Positions 34,217 to 41,595 of a DNA stretch of 64,000 nt are shown piece after piece. This stretch comes from Bacteroides stercoris ATCC 43183 (GTDB taxonomy: Bacteria; Bacteroidota; Bacteroidia; Bacteroidales; Bacteroidaceae): contig NZ_CP102262.1 of the NCBI RefSeq assembly GCF_025147325.1, forward strand, positions 1,240,001-1,304,000. The letters run 5' to 3'. The stretch's first letter is position 1. Every line of letters starts with the position of its first letter. The position numbers and the translations under genes are program-made. Under the pieces are notes generated by a model. That model did not search any database, was not told the origin of the DNA, and saw only the letters and a list, made by a program, of their open reading frames with translations.

Positions 34217-34255
34217 AAACGCTCACATTGGGAGATAAACAGAATGTGAGCGTTT
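34217..34255 (-). terminator. Terminator of the minus-strand repressor block
   Basis: AAACGCTCACATT (34217-34229) pairs exactly with AATGTGAGCGTTT (34243-34255), a 13-bp stem with a 13-base loop. On the minus strand it is followed by TTTTTTG. It is 34 bp beyond the stop of the last gene of the block (34290). Confidence 0.85.
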
Positions 34256-34289
34256 GGCAGTTATGAGAAATAAATTATTCTGATTCTAT

Positions 34290-34493
34290 CTATATGAAAA
34301 TCTCCATTATTGTAACAGGGGGAAATTCATTTTGTAATATGCAATTTTCTGCTTCCTCTTTTGAATCAAAGAATTTGATTTTATCTGCATCACTGTATAT
34401 GTCCGAAGTAGGTATTAGGCTATATGTTCCATAAGAATTTAAAAATAACACAGAGGAATTTAAAACTCCTTTTATAATATATTTCTTTTTCAT
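34290..34493 (-). CDS. Small unknown protein
   Basis: 67 residues (MKKKYIIKGVLNSSVLFLNS ... ending FPPVTIMEIFI). Starts 3 bp after the preceding gene's stop codon and shares its transcript. No domain recognised. Confidence 0.55.
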   Translation of the reverse strand: MKKKYIIKGVLNSSVLFLNSYGTYSLIPTSDIYSDADKIKFFDSKEEAENCILQNEFPPVTIMEIFI

Positions 34494-34496
34494 ATT

Positions 34497-34706
34497 TTAT
34501 TTCTTTAGTTCTAAAATGTCAATAGGGAATCTATTATAATTTGGCAGATTATCATCCAAATTATTAGGACGGCATTCAGCATATCCCGTAGGAACTGAAT
34601 GTTTTAAATCTGCATCATACACTTTTTCTATCCGAGTAATATAATATTCCTTCCCATTTTGTGTATTTATTACTACGTCAGATTCTTTGAATTTTTTTTC
34701 GCTCAT
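34497..34706 (-). CDS. Small unknown protein
   Basis: 69 residues (MSEKKFKESDVVINTQNGKE ... RFPIDILELKK). A beta-rich pattern with alternating charges; YITRIEKVYDADLKHSVP suggests a small barrel-like fold. It has a good AGGAGG-like Shine-Dalgarno (reverse of ACCTCCTT at about 34711). Part of the block after the repressor. Function unknown. Confidence 0.6.
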   Translation of the reverse strand: MSEKKFKESDVVINTQNGKEYYITRIEKVYDADLKHSVPTGYAECRPNNLDDNLPNYNRFPIDILELKK

Positions 34707-34737
34707 AGTATTACCTCCTTATTTTATTAAGTTAAGT

Positions 34738-35010
34738 TTATAAATTCTCCGCTAACTTCTTAATATCATCCTTACTCGTAACCTTGTGGATAGTTCCGTC
34801 TAATTCAATGTAGCCGTTTATGTTGGTTGGTTCCTCGAACAGTTCGGTTATTCTCACATTTAGGGCACTGGCGATTTTCTCCAAAGTATCTTTGGTAGGA
34901 TTACCATTGATTGCCTTAGATAACCCCACAGCTGATAATCCTATTCTTTCTGCTAACTCTTTTTGGGTTATTCCTGCTTGTTTGCAGATTCCCAATATTC
35001 GTAACTTCAT
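34738..35010 (-). CDS. XRE-family repressor
   Basis: 90 residues. Residues 1-55 form an XRE/Cro-type helix-turn-helix (CKQAGITQKELAERIGLSAV, GLSKAINGNPTKDTLEKIA). The last 30 residues form a short tail (GYIELDGTIHKVTSKDDIKK) with no protease or dimerisation domain. It is divergent from the small plus-strand genes at 35205 and is probably the element's regulator, repressing from the shared AT-rich region with repeated AATTATAGT words. Confidence 0.85.
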   Translation of the reverse strand: MKLRILGICKQAGITQKELAERIGLSAVGLSKAINGNPTKDTLEKIASALNVRITELFEEPTNINGYIELDGTIHKVTSKDDIKKLAENL

Positions 35011-35204
35011 AATTATACTTATAGTTTATTTCTTGCAAATATATAAAATTATAGTATTAGTTGCTATTCTTTGGATAAAAATATACTATGTGTATATTGA
35101 ATTAGTTTTTATTAACTGTATAATGTTTGTTTGCGTTATAATTATAGTTATGTTTGCATCGTAATAATAAAACTAAATGTTTAACGATTAGCATACATAC
35201 AATT
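35011..35204 (+). promoter_or_regulatory. Divergent control region with repeated AATTATA words
   Basis: Three AATTATA words occur at about 35010, 35046 and 35139, with flanks resembling each other (AATTATACTTATAG, AATTATAGTATT, AATTATAGTTAT). For the plus strand TTTG at 35126-35129 and TATGTTTG at 35149-35156 are 19 bp apart. For the minus strand CAAATATA (35036-35043) is a -7 box. The words are candidate repressor sites that overlap both promoters. Confidence 0.55.
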
Positions 35205-35504
35205 ATGAAACGCTACAACTTAAGCAAGATAATGAAAGAAGCTCATCAGATTAAGAAGTACATGAAGCTGTATTCCCTCACTCATGAAGTAAAGAATTGG
35301 GCGGACTGTCTAAAACTTGCTTGGGTTAACGAAAAGAAGCGTGTGTCTAATGAAGAGGCGATAAACGCAGAAAAAGAAGCAATGGAAGCTTATTTAGCCG
35401 AACCTGCAAGACGCAGCGTTTATGATGATTTATCAATCCCGACATCCGCTTACTATACCAATAACAACAAAGGGCGTTTCGGTTCTCATTACGTAGGTGA
35501 TTAA
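35205..35504 (+). CDS. Small basic protein of unknown function
   Basis: 99 residues from the ATG at 35205; the ATG at 35154 lies inside the promoter and is not used. Basic N-terminal helix (MKRYNLSKIMKEAHQIKKYM), then KNWADCLKLAWVNEKKRVSN, a pattern seen in small regulatory proteins of Bacteroides mobile elements. Divergent from the XRE repressor, thus possibly its antagonist or an early gene. No catalytic motif. Confidence 0.65.
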   Translation: MKRYNLSKIMKEAHQIKKYMKLYSLTHEVKNWADCLKLAWVNEKKRVSNEEAINAEKEAMEAYLAEPARRSVYDDLSIPTSAYYTNNNKGRFGSHYVGD

Positions 35505-35520
35505 CTTAATACATTATATC

Positions 35521-35703
35521 ATGGAAGAAAACAGACAACTTGTAGGCAATATTTGCGCCTCTATTGAAGAACTTGGTAATGTGATAGTAGATAATGTAGC
35601 TGCATCACACAAAGATTATGAAATAATGATTGCTTCTTTGGATAATTCGATAGCTGAAATAAAGAAGAGATTAGGAAATGTATTGCCACGTAAACAAGCA
35701 TAG
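35521..35703 (+). CDS. Small coiled-coil-like protein
   Basis: 60 residues from the ATG at 35521 (MEENRQLVGNICASIEELGN ... RLGNVLPRKQA), 16 bp after the previous stop codon. Mostly helical; heptad spacing is suggested in the last half. No domain recognised. Confidence 0.55.
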   Translation: MEENRQLVGNICASIEELGNVIVDNVAASHKDYEIMIASLDNSIAEIKKRLGNVLPRKQA

Positions 35704-35744
35704 ATGCACGTTGAGGTTCAACCAGCGAAATCACGTTATGACGT

Positions 35745-35768
35745 CCCGCCAGCAATACGGCTGGCGGG
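35745..35768. terminator. GC-rich hairpin between small genes
   Basis: CCCGCCAG (35745-35752) and CTGGCGGG (35761-35768) form a stem with a short loop, just after a stop codon. No T-run follows, so it may be a partial terminator or attenuator. Confidence 0.5.
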
Positions 35769-35809
35769 CAGATGGCAGAAATAACGACTAAAACAAATAT
35801 TCATCTATT

Positions 35810-35989
35810 ATGGAAATCAGCACAGCAATGATGCAACACATCCTCCGATTGACGGAAGGATATACGGATTTATTGAACGAACTTAAGGAAGTCAAGGCGG
35901 AACTTGCAGAACTCAAAGGAGCAAAGCCCAAGAAACCGACGATTCATGAAACCAAATACCCGCACATGAGTATAATAATGAAGAAATGA
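35810..35989 (+). CDS. 59-residue coiled-coil protein
   Basis: ATG at 35810-35812, stop at 35987-35989. MEISTAMMQHILRLTEGYTD is followed by LLNELKEVKAELAELKGAKP, a clear heptad helix, and a basic end. It lies in the same direction as the two small genes before it, and has a length typical of anti-repressors or phage accessory proteins. No family is recognised. Confidence 0.5.
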   Translation: MEISTAMMQHILRLTEGYTDLLNELKEVKAELAELKGAKPKKPTIHETKYPHMSIIMKK

Positions 35990-36304
35990 TTGTATAAGGT
36001 AGGGCAACACCTTGCAAGATACGAAGGAATTAGACACACAAGAATAACACTTTACCTATTTCCCTATAGACGGACTGAACGGCACCAGGTAGCTAGAACC
36101 TGGTAGGGAGCAAAGCACACTTACCCAATACCTTTGCATAATCGGAGGCGAGATACAGAACATAAGCAGATGCACACAAAAATGTGTTGGAAGCGGTTCT
36201 TTCGTTTGTATGGTAGTAAAAGAGAGGTTATAACAATACCATAAATTAGATAGTTGACGTAGTTTTTGATGCAAACATCTATAATACAAAGTATTACAAT
36301 ACAG

Positions 36305-36335
36305 TCAACCGTCAACCTGTCAACCAATACTATAA
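36305..36335. repeat. GTCAACC iteron block, copy 2 of the 31-bp repeat
   Basis: Identical over 31 bases to 33630-33660, with the three TCAACC steps at 36305, 36312 and 36320. An inverted GTTGACG is 50 bp upstream (36253-36259), and ACCATAAATTA precedes it as in copy 1. Confidence 0.65.
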
Positions 36336-36596
36336 TTTTATGTGTTGCGCTTTGTTTTGGTTTAATACATTGTGTATCTGTTTTAAGTGCGACCGCAACC
36401 CGGCAACCTGGGGGACTTATTTAGATATTCTTTTTTTACCCACCGTTGAAGATAAAAAAGGGGCATCTTTATCCGGATGTCCCTAATTGGATTTAAAAGC
36501 TATATCGGACACTTCCGAAAGCATTTGTTGCAAAGATAGGGAGAAAGAGGTAAACCCAGACAGAAATACCTATTATTTTTATTTATTGCAGATTTA

Positions 36597-36617
36597 GCGG
36601 AACAATAACGGAACAAA
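36597..36617. repeat. Right integrase arm-type site
   Basis: GCGGAACAATAACGGAACAA (plus one A) matches 20118-20138 at 20 of 21 bases in the same orientation. It lies 33 bp from attR, while the left copy is 127 bp from attL. This is the layout of arm sites flanking a phage attachment core. Confidence 0.6.
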
Positions 36618-36620
36618 AAA

Positions 36621-36645
36621 GGTCTAACTCGTTGAGAGTTAGACC
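36621..36645 (-). terminator. Element-encoded terminator behind the tRNA genes
   Basis: GGTCTAACTC and GAGTTAGACC pair over 10 bp with a 5-base loop; on the minus strand TTTTTTG follows. It is 5 bp beyond attR, directly after the tRNA-Pro 3' end. It replaces the original terminator at 19941-19970 which the insertion moved 16.7 kb away. Confidence 0.85.
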
Positions 36646-36650
36646 CTATG

Positions 36651-36668
36651 TGTCGGAATGAGGCGACT
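36651..36668. repeat. attR: 18-bp copy overlapping the tRNA-Pro 3' end
   Basis: Identical to attL. The copy lies within the intact tRNA-Pro gene (36653-36725), covering the acceptor stem and part of the T arm, so integration left the tRNA functional. Confidence 0.9.
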
Positions 36669-36725
36669 CGAACGCCCGACCCCTACGTCCCGAACGTAGT
36701 GCGCTACCAACTGCGCTACATTCCG
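36653..36725 (-). tRNA. tRNA-Pro(CGG)
   Basis: 73 bases on the minus strand. The acceptor stem CGGAATG/CATTCCG, the D arm GCGC-AGTTGGTA-GCGC, the anticodon arm CTACG-TTCGGGA-CGTAG (anticodon CGG) and the T arm GGGCG-TTCGAGT-CGCCT all form. Discriminator A. The 3' CCA is not encoded. The 3' end is the element's attachment site. Confidence 0.93.
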
Positions 36726-36742
36726 ATACCTTTTTCGAAAAG

Positions 36743-36815
36743 TGGTGCCACCAGGAATCGAACCGGGGACACAAGGATTTTCAGTCCTTTGCTCTACCAA
36801 CTGAGCTATGGCACC
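36743..36815 (-). tRNA. tRNA-Phe(GAA)
   Basis: 73 bases on the minus strand, 17 bp before tRNA-Pro in the same operon. The acceptor stem GGTGCCA/TGGCACC, the D arm, an anticodon arm with loop CTGAAAA (anticodon GAA) and the T arm CCCGG-TTCGATT-CCTGG are intact. Confidence 0.93.
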
Positions 36816-36832
36816 TTTTCCGTTTGCGGGTG

Positions 36833-36862
36833 CAAAGATAAAGATATTTTTTTATACTACAA
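36833..36862 (-). promoter_or_regulatory. Promoter of the tRNA-Phe/tRNA-Pro operon
   Basis: On the minus strand TATCTTTG (36833-36840) and TTG (36860-36862) are 19 bp apart, matching the Bacteroides promoter pattern. The first tRNA starts 17 bp downstream. Confidence 0.7.
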
Positions 36863-36966
36863 GGCTTTTTGAGGAAAAATATTAGAAAAATCCCCTTTGT
36901 AGCTTTTAAAACAAGAACAAAGGGGATATTTGTATTATTTATGAGTATAGATTTCTACGTAGTTGT

Positions 36967-37968
36967 TTAATCTATATTCGGATTGATACTGTGCCAGTCT
37001 TTAATGGGCGGCAATACGCCCATTCCTATAACTTCGTCGCGTAGTTTACAGAGGTGGGCGTAACTTTCTTTCAGTTTAGCCTCTTCTTCGGGAGTACCTT
37101 TCAGCTCTTTGTAGTGCACACCGTCCTTATTGATTTCGGTTTCCATAGCCATCATGATATGGTCGAAACCATGACTGTGTACATATGTGCCTGCCGGCCA
37201 GCGGAAAGGCTTTCCACCCATGGCGGCAGCAATCATTTCTATGGAAATATACGCAGGGCTTTGGAAAGAAGAACGACCGCGTAAAGCGATAATGTTAGCG
37301 CCGCCTTTGGTAACTTTGGTCTGTATTTCTGCCCATTCTTCCTTTGTCAGGGCAGGAGTGCCGATGATATCCAGCAACGGTTTCCCATCTACTTTGGTGG
37401 TAGAAGCATATACAGCCATTTGTTCGCCATGTCCGCCATATGTACGGCAGTTCTCTATCTTATCGGGAGCAATGCCGAAATGTTTGGAAAGTTCGCTACG
37501 CAGGCGGGTACTGTCAAGGGCTGCCAGTGTTGTAACCTGAGATGGCTTCAATCCTGAGTACAATAATGTAATCAGGCCGGTAATATCGGCCGGGTTAAAG
37601 ATGACAACCACGTGCTTCACATCCGGGCAGTAAGCTTTCACGTTCTTACCGAATTCTTCGGCAATGGCGGCATTGCCTTTTAGCAAATCCTCACGGGTCA
37701 TACCTGCTTTACGGGCTGCACCACCGGAAGACACTACATATTTGGCATTGGTCAGAGCCTCTTTAATGTCGGATGTGAATGTCAGGTTCAGGCCTTCGAA
37801 TCCGCAGTGGAACATTTCTTCCGCCACACCTTCCAGACCGGGAGCATAAGGGTCGTATAAACAGATGTTCGGGGTGAGGTGCATCATGATTGCAGTCTGT
37901 GCCATGTTGGAGCCGATCATACCGGCTGCACCTACAATGGTCAGCTTTTCGTTTGTAATAAATTCCAT
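36967..37968 (-). CDS. mdh: Malate dehydrogenase
   Basis: 333 residues, the usual size. The N-terminal Rossmann fold has TIVGAAGMIGSNMAQTAIMM; the substrate-binding loop with RKAGMTREDLLKGN, the catalytic region FNPADITGLITLLYSGLKPS and TYGGHGEQMAVYASTTKVDG (active-site His) follow. It oxidises malate to oxaloacetate with NAD, and in Bacteroides mainly runs in the reductive direction towards fumarate and succinate. A single gene with its own promoter (CAAAGATA at 38021-38028, read on the minus strand as TATCTTTG). Start chosen at the MEFITNEKL methionine, which precedes the Rossmann fold. Confidence 0.95.
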   Translation of the reverse strand: MEFITNEKLTIVGAAGMIGSNMAQTAIMMHLTPNICLYDPYAPGLEGVAEEMFHCGFEGLNLTFTSDIKEALTNAKYVVSSGGAARKAGMTREDLLKGNAAIAEEFGKNVKAYCPDVKHVVVIFNPADITGLITLLYSGLKPSQVTTLAALDSTRLRSELSKHFGIAPDKIENCRTYGGHGEQMAVYASTTKVDGKPLLDIIGTPALTKEEWAEIQTKVTKGGANIIALRGRSSFQSPAYISIEMIAAAMGGKPFRWPAGTYVHSHGFDHIMMAMETEINKDGVHYKELKGTPEEEAKLKESYAHLCKLRDEVIGMGVLPPIKDWHSINPNID

Positions 37969-38020
37969 AATTATATTATTTAAAGGTGAATAATAAACGC
38001 TTTTGTCTATTGTTACGTTA

Positions 38021-38028
38021 CAAAGATA
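38021..38028 (-). promoter_or_regulatory. -7 box of the mdh promoter
   Basis: TATCTTTG on the minus strand, 53 bp before the mdh start. No clear -33 TTTG at the expected distance. Confidence 0.5.
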
Positions 38029-38150
38029 ACCGTTTTCCGGAAGAGTTGTTTATATAAAAAAGTTATCTTTTAGAGCGAAAAGTTATTCCTTATTTTTATC
38101 AAGGTAGGATGCGGCTCGGCAGTACCCGCGCTCAAAAGCGAGCTTTTGGC

Positions 38151-38181
38151 TTGGTATTGCGCTCACCTTTCGCTATCTTTG
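38151..38181 (+). promoter_or_regulatory. Promoter of the CvfB-like gene
   Basis: TTG (38151-38153), a 20-bp spacer and TATCTTTG (38174-38181) on the plus strand, 73 bp before the start. The dyad GCTCAAAAGC/GCTTTTGGC lies just upstream. Confidence 0.65.
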
Positions 38182-38253
38182 CGCAGGATGCCGGAATAGG
38201 CTGTGTTCTATTGCGTATCGTTCTTGTTATAAATATTACGAAATATAATTTGT

Positions 38254-39096
38254 ATGAGTATAGAGTTAGGAAAGTTCAATACCTTGAGGGTGGTGAAAGA
38301 GGTTGATTTCGGCATGTATCTGGATGGTGGTGAAGAAGGAGAAATTCTGCTTCCGTCGCGTTATGTGCCCGAAAACTGCAAGCCGGGAGATGAACTGACT
38401 GTGTTTATCTACCTGGATAACGAGGAACGGTTGGTAGCTACCACACTGACACCATTAGTACAGGTCGGTGAGTTTGCCTGTTTGGAAGTGGCATGGATAA
38501 ATCAATACGGCGCTTTCCTCAACTGGGGGTTGATGAAAGATTTGTTTGTTCCTTTCCGTGAACAGAAAATGAAGATGCAGGTTGGGAAGCAATATGTAAT
38601 CCATGCTCATCTGGATGATGAGAGTTACCGGATTGTAGCCTCTGCCAAAGTGGACCGTTATCTTTCGAAAGAAAAAGCGCCTTATGAACCCGGTCAGGAA
38701 GTCAGCATACTTATCTGGCAGAAGACTGATTTAGGTTTTAAGGCTATTATTGAGAACCGATATAGCGGTTTGCTGTATGAAAGCGAGATATTTCAACCTC
38801 TGCATACAGGCATGACATTGAAGGCTTATGTAAAGCAGGTTCGCGAGGATGGAAAGATTGACCTGATACTTCAGAAACCGGGGCAGGGCAAGGTGGAAGA
38901 CTTTGCTGCTACCTTATTGGATTATATCCGTGAGCAGGGCGGACACATCACTTTGCATGACAAGAGCCCTGCCGAAGAGATTTACGATACATTCGGTGTC
39001 AGCAAGAAAACCTTTAAAAAAGCAGTTGGCGATTTATACAAAAAACATCTGGTATCGCTGCAGGAAAATGGGATTGAACTGGCAAAAAAACTCTAA
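38254..39096 (+). CDS. CvfB-like RNA-binding protein with S1 domains and winged helix
   Basis: 280 residues, typical length. Successive S1-like OB folds (LGKFNTLRVVKEVDFGMYLD, then LEVAWINQYGAFLNWGLMKD and YVIHAHLDDESYRIVASAKV) and a C-terminal winged helix (YDTFGVSKKTFKKAVGDLYK). This is the CvfB/YitL family, RNA-binding proteins linked to virulence gene expression in staphylococci; in Bacteroides the role is not defined. It is cytoplasmic. Single gene with its own promoter, between mdh and a secreted-protein gene. Confidence 0.88.
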   Translation: MSIELGKFNTLRVVKEVDFGMYLDGGEEGEILLPSRYVPENCKPGDELTVFIYLDNEERLVATTLTPLVQVGEFACLEVAWINQYGAFLNWGLMKDLFVPFREQKMKMQVGKQYVIHAHLDDESYRIVASAKVDRYLSKEKAPYEPGQEVSILIWQKTDLGFKAIIENRYSGLLYESEIFQPLHTGMTLKAYVKQVREDGKIDLILQKPGQGKVEDFAATLLDYIREQGGHITLHDKSPAEEIYDTFGVSKKTFKKAVGDLYKKHLVSLQENGIELAKKL

Positions 39097-39219
39097 TCCC
39101 TACCTGCAATAGGGTTTTCCCTATAACATATTAGAGAGAAACAGAAGGATGGGGGAAAATATTCCCCTATTTTTGTTTTTACTAAAATGATGGAATATAA
39201 ACTTGTAAAGAACGCTGCC

Positions 39220-40047
39220 ATGAAACGAATATTATTTATGTTGTTTGCCGTGATAATGAGTACTGCTGTCTGCCATGCGGCCATGAGCAATAGTAAAGTG
39301 CGTAAAGAAACACGCTTTCTTACGGATAAGATGGCTTATGAACTGAATCTGAATACGGCTCAGTATAATGATGTATATGAAATTAATTATGACTTTATTT
39401 CAGGTGTACGTTATCTGATGGATGATGTGCTGAGGGGTGAAGAATGGGCGTTGAATCGGTATTACGATTATCTGGATATACGCAATGACGATTTACGTTG
39501 GGTATTGAGCCGCAGACAGTATTCCCGTTTCATGCAGGCTGCCTACTTCTTCCGTCCGATTTATGTGAGTGGCGGGCATTGGTCTTTCCGGATTTATGTT
39601 ACTTATACCAATCCGAATCATTTCTACTATCCGCGTCCTTATCATTATCGTACTTACTGTGGCGGACATAACCGTGTTCATTATCATAATGTAAGCTATT
39701 ACCGGGGCAGACATAACTATCCTACCTATAACGGCTCTTTCCGTATCCGTGATAATAAATCGTACCATACAAGCCGGCGTTCGGATTTCGGTTCGGTTCA
39801 TATCCGTCCCAATTCCGGTACGCGCCCTAATAACGTGGAACAGTCCAATCGCCGTCCTGCTACCAACAGTCCGGTACGCCGTTCCGATACTAAGAAGGAA
39901 GTAAATGCTCCTAAACGCGGGCAGAGTATTCAGAAGGAAAACGAAAGCGTAAGACGACGCAGCAACTCTTCTTCATCCTCTACGCGTACAACACGTTCTT
40001 CTTCCCGTTCGTCAGAAAGAAGTAAAGAAGCGTCAAGACGAAATTAA
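39220..40047 (+). CDS. Secreted protein with basic, low-complexity tail
   Basis: 275 residues from the ATG at 39220, chosen because a signal peptide (MKRILFMLFAVIMSTAVCHA) begins there; the ATG at 39187 adds eleven residues. Residues 25-110 are helical (KMAYELNLNTAQYNDVYEIN and SRRQYSRFMQAAYFFRPIYV). A Tyr/His-rich stretch (about 110-180) follows and then a long basic, Ser- and Arg-rich tail (SSSSSTRTTRSSSRSSERSK), likely disordered. No family is known to me. It may be a periplasmic or surface protein that binds an anionic partner. Confidence 0.75.
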   Translation: MKRILFMLFAVIMSTAVCHAAMSNSKVRKETRFLTDKMAYELNLNTAQYNDVYEINYDFISGVRYLMDDVLRGEEWALNRYYDYLDIRNDDLRWVLSRRQYSRFMQAAYFFRPIYVSGGHWSFRIYVTYTNPNHFYYPRPYHYRTYCGGHNRVHYHNVSYYRGRHNYPTYNGSFRIRDNKSYHTSRRSDFGSVHIRPNSGTRPNNVEQSNRRPATNSPVRRSDTKKEVNAPKRGQSIQKENESVRRRSNSSSSSTRTTRSSSRSSERSKEASRRN

Positions 40048-40110
40048 ACGCTTATCCATGTGTATTTATAACTGATAAACGGGGGATACTTCAATATACC
40101 TGATGATTTC

Positions 40111-40180
40111 TTTCAGGCACGGAATTCACGGAAAAAGAAGTAAAGAAAATCTGTGTTTTCCGTGTAGTCCGTGCCTGAAA
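40111..40180. terminator. Bidirectional terminator between convergent genes
   Basis: TTTCAGGCACGG (40111-40122) pairs exactly with CCGTGCCTGAAA (40169-40180), with an inner CACGGAAAA/TTTTCCGTG pairing as well. It lies between a plus-strand gene and the tolC-like gene on the minus strand. Confidence 0.75.
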
Positions 40181-40237
40181 AGAAAATAAATAAAAAGTGT
40201 TCATCTCCTTACAAACACACAACAACTAAAATTATAT

Positions 40238-41566
40238 TTATTCGATAGGCTCTCCTTTATAAAAGTCCAGTATCTTGGTACGGAACAGGTACTCGTATTT
40301 GGCTTGTAGTTCATCGGATTGTGCTTTCATCAGGTTCTGCTTGGCCTCATTGTATTCTACGGTGTTCGCTTTCCCGTTTTCGTATTTCTCGCTCATCAGC
40401 TTAAACGATGCTTCGCTTGCCGAGGCTGCCGCGCTGCTGCTTGTGTACTTGCTTTCGGATGCTGCCGCATTGTACCATGCCTGCTGAATTTCTTTGTAGA
40501 GGTCCTTCTTGGCATTATCCAGTTGCAAGGAGTAGTTTTCACGTTGCAGGCGGGCTGTACGTACCCGGTTGCGTGTAGCCAGTCTGTTAAAGATGGGAAC
40601 ACTCAGATTAAAACCGATGTATTTGTTGAAATTATCACTCATTTGCCGGCTGAAAGTGCGATTGATTGTCGAATAATAATTCGTACCGAGACTCCCGCTG
40701 AGAGTCAGTTGCGGATAGTAACCGCTTTGGGCGATTCGGATACTGTGTTTACTTCCTTCCAGACGATACTGTGCAGCTTGTATTGAGGCCTTGCAACCTA
40801 ATGCTAACTGATATATTTCGTCCGGAGAAGCCAATGGGATAAGTTCTATTGTTGCGGCAGGATTTTCCAAGAGGAAACCTTCCGGTGTTTCCAGTTCGAT
40901 AAGCTGGCTGAGGTCGAGCAATGCCAGTTGATAGTTATTGCCCGTCTGTACCGCATTCATCTCATCCTGCGCTACACGTGCTTTGGCTTCGGCAACTTCT
41001 GCCGGAGAGGCTTTCCCTACTTCTGCCAGCCGCTCTATGCGGTTGCATTGTTCTTTGCTCAGCTCTACTTGTCCTAAAGAAACCCGGTGCAGTTCTTCGT
41101 TGAACAGTACCTGTAAGTAGGCTGAGGCTATATTGATGGAGATATCTTCTTTGGCTTTCTCCAAGTCGGCAAGAGCGGCTTTTAGGTTTAATTTGGCCAA
41201 AGCATACTGGTTGGGTATCTCGAGTCCGGTAAACAGTGGAATACTGGTGGAAACGGACATATTTGTACCGTGACTGCCTGTGTTGACATATACGGTGGAG
41301 TAATCACCGGTACTCTCGTCCTTGATAGCGGTCTGCGTGCGTCCCCAGTTCCAGTTTTGTCCGGCACTGGCATTAAGGTTCGGCAGTCGTGCCCATTTGG
41401 CGGTATTCACTTCAACACTGCTTTGTTCGGCTGCATTGGCTGTCCGGCGGATGTCGATATTATGCTCGATGGCGTAGTCTATACATTGCCGTAGCGACCA
41501 GCGGTCTTGCGCCTGAACTTGTATGCAAGCCAGAACGGCCATATATATAAGTATCTTTTTCTTCAT
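40238..41566 (-). CDS. TolC-family outer-membrane efflux protein
   Basis: 442 residues with signal peptide (MKKKILIYMAVLACIQVQAQ). Two OEP repeats follow, with the typical first helix (WSLRQCIDYAIEHNIDIRRT) and the second repeat (APDEIYQLALGCKASIQAAQ-type) each leading into a beta hairpin and long coiled-coil helix. It forms a trimeric outer-membrane channel for the adjacent exporter. It is last of five genes on the minus strand: ATPase, permease, permease, adaptor, TolC. A conserved ending RTKILDFYKGEPIE is seen. Confidence 0.9.
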   Translation of the reverse strand: MKKKILIYMAVLACIQVQAQDRWSLRQCIDYAIEHNIDIRRTANAAEQSSVEVNTAKWARLPNLNASAGQNWNWGRTQTAIKDESTGDYSTVYVNTGSHGTNMSVSTSIPLFTGLEIPNQYALAKLNLKAALADLEKAKEDISINIASAYLQVLFNEELHRVSLGQVELSKEQCNRIERLAEVGKASPAEVAEAKARVAQDEMNAVQTGNNYQLALLDLSQLIELETPEGFLLENPAATIELIPLASPDEIYQLALGCKASIQAAQYRLEGSKHSIRIAQSGYYPQLTLSGSLGTNYYSTINRTFSRQMSDNFNKYIGFNLSVPIFNRLATRNRVRTARLQRENYSLQLDNAKKDLYKEIQQAWYNAAASESKYTSSSAAASASEASFKLMSEKYENGKANTVEYNEAKQNLMKAQSDELQAKYEYLFRTKILDFYKGEPIE

Positions 41567-41595
41567 GGCGTTTTTGCTTCTTCTAAGTATAACGG

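Larger units (their letters stand above)
35990..36620. other. Noncoding stretch at the right end of the element
   Basis: 631 bases without a convincing gene. It holds a short hairpin (ACCAGGT ... ACCTGGT at about 36083-36104), the second copy of the 31-bp iteron repeat (36305-36335), a G-rich hairpin (GGGGCATC ... GATGTCCC, at about 36460-36485) and the right arm-type repeat (36597-36617). The frames open here are short and lack start signals. An untranslated RNA is possible at 36050-36130, but only a screen could show it. Confidence 0.4.
19973..36668. mobile_element. 16.7-kb integrated element in tRNA-Pro(CGG), phage-derived or satellite-like
   Basis: Bounded by 18-bp attL and attR with a tyrosine integrase just inside the left end reading inward. 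Modules from left to right: integrase and unknown gene; excisionase-like and winged-helix proteins; DUF3987-like helicase and VirE/PriCT-2-like primase; small unknowns; gp10-like and tape-measure-like tail proteins; two unknowns; HicAB; a minus-strand block with an XRE repressor; small plus-strand genes. No terminase, portal, major capsid, tail tube, holin, endolysin, relaxase or conjugation gene is recognisable. It is therefore a reduced prophage, a phage satellite or another integrative element; the choice is open. Confidence 0.85.

Noticed and set aside
35154..35204. Upstream start of the small basic protein gene
   Set aside because: The ATG at 35154 lies within the -7 region of the promoter; 35205 gives a proper leader.
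36056..36327. Minus-strand ORFs of 77 and 68 residues in the right-end gap
   Set aside because: They overlap each other, have no ribosome site and biased hydrophobic content, and span the hairpin region.
36648..36872. 74-residue ORF on the plus strand
   Set aside because: It lies over the two tRNA genes read on the opposite strand.
38109..38306. 65-residue ORF before the CvfB-like gene
   Set aside because: It covers the promoter and overlaps the real gene in another frame.
40111..40180. Insertion-sequence terminal repeats
   Set aside because: The paired arms enclose only 46 bp and sit between convergent genes, which fits a bidirectional terminator.
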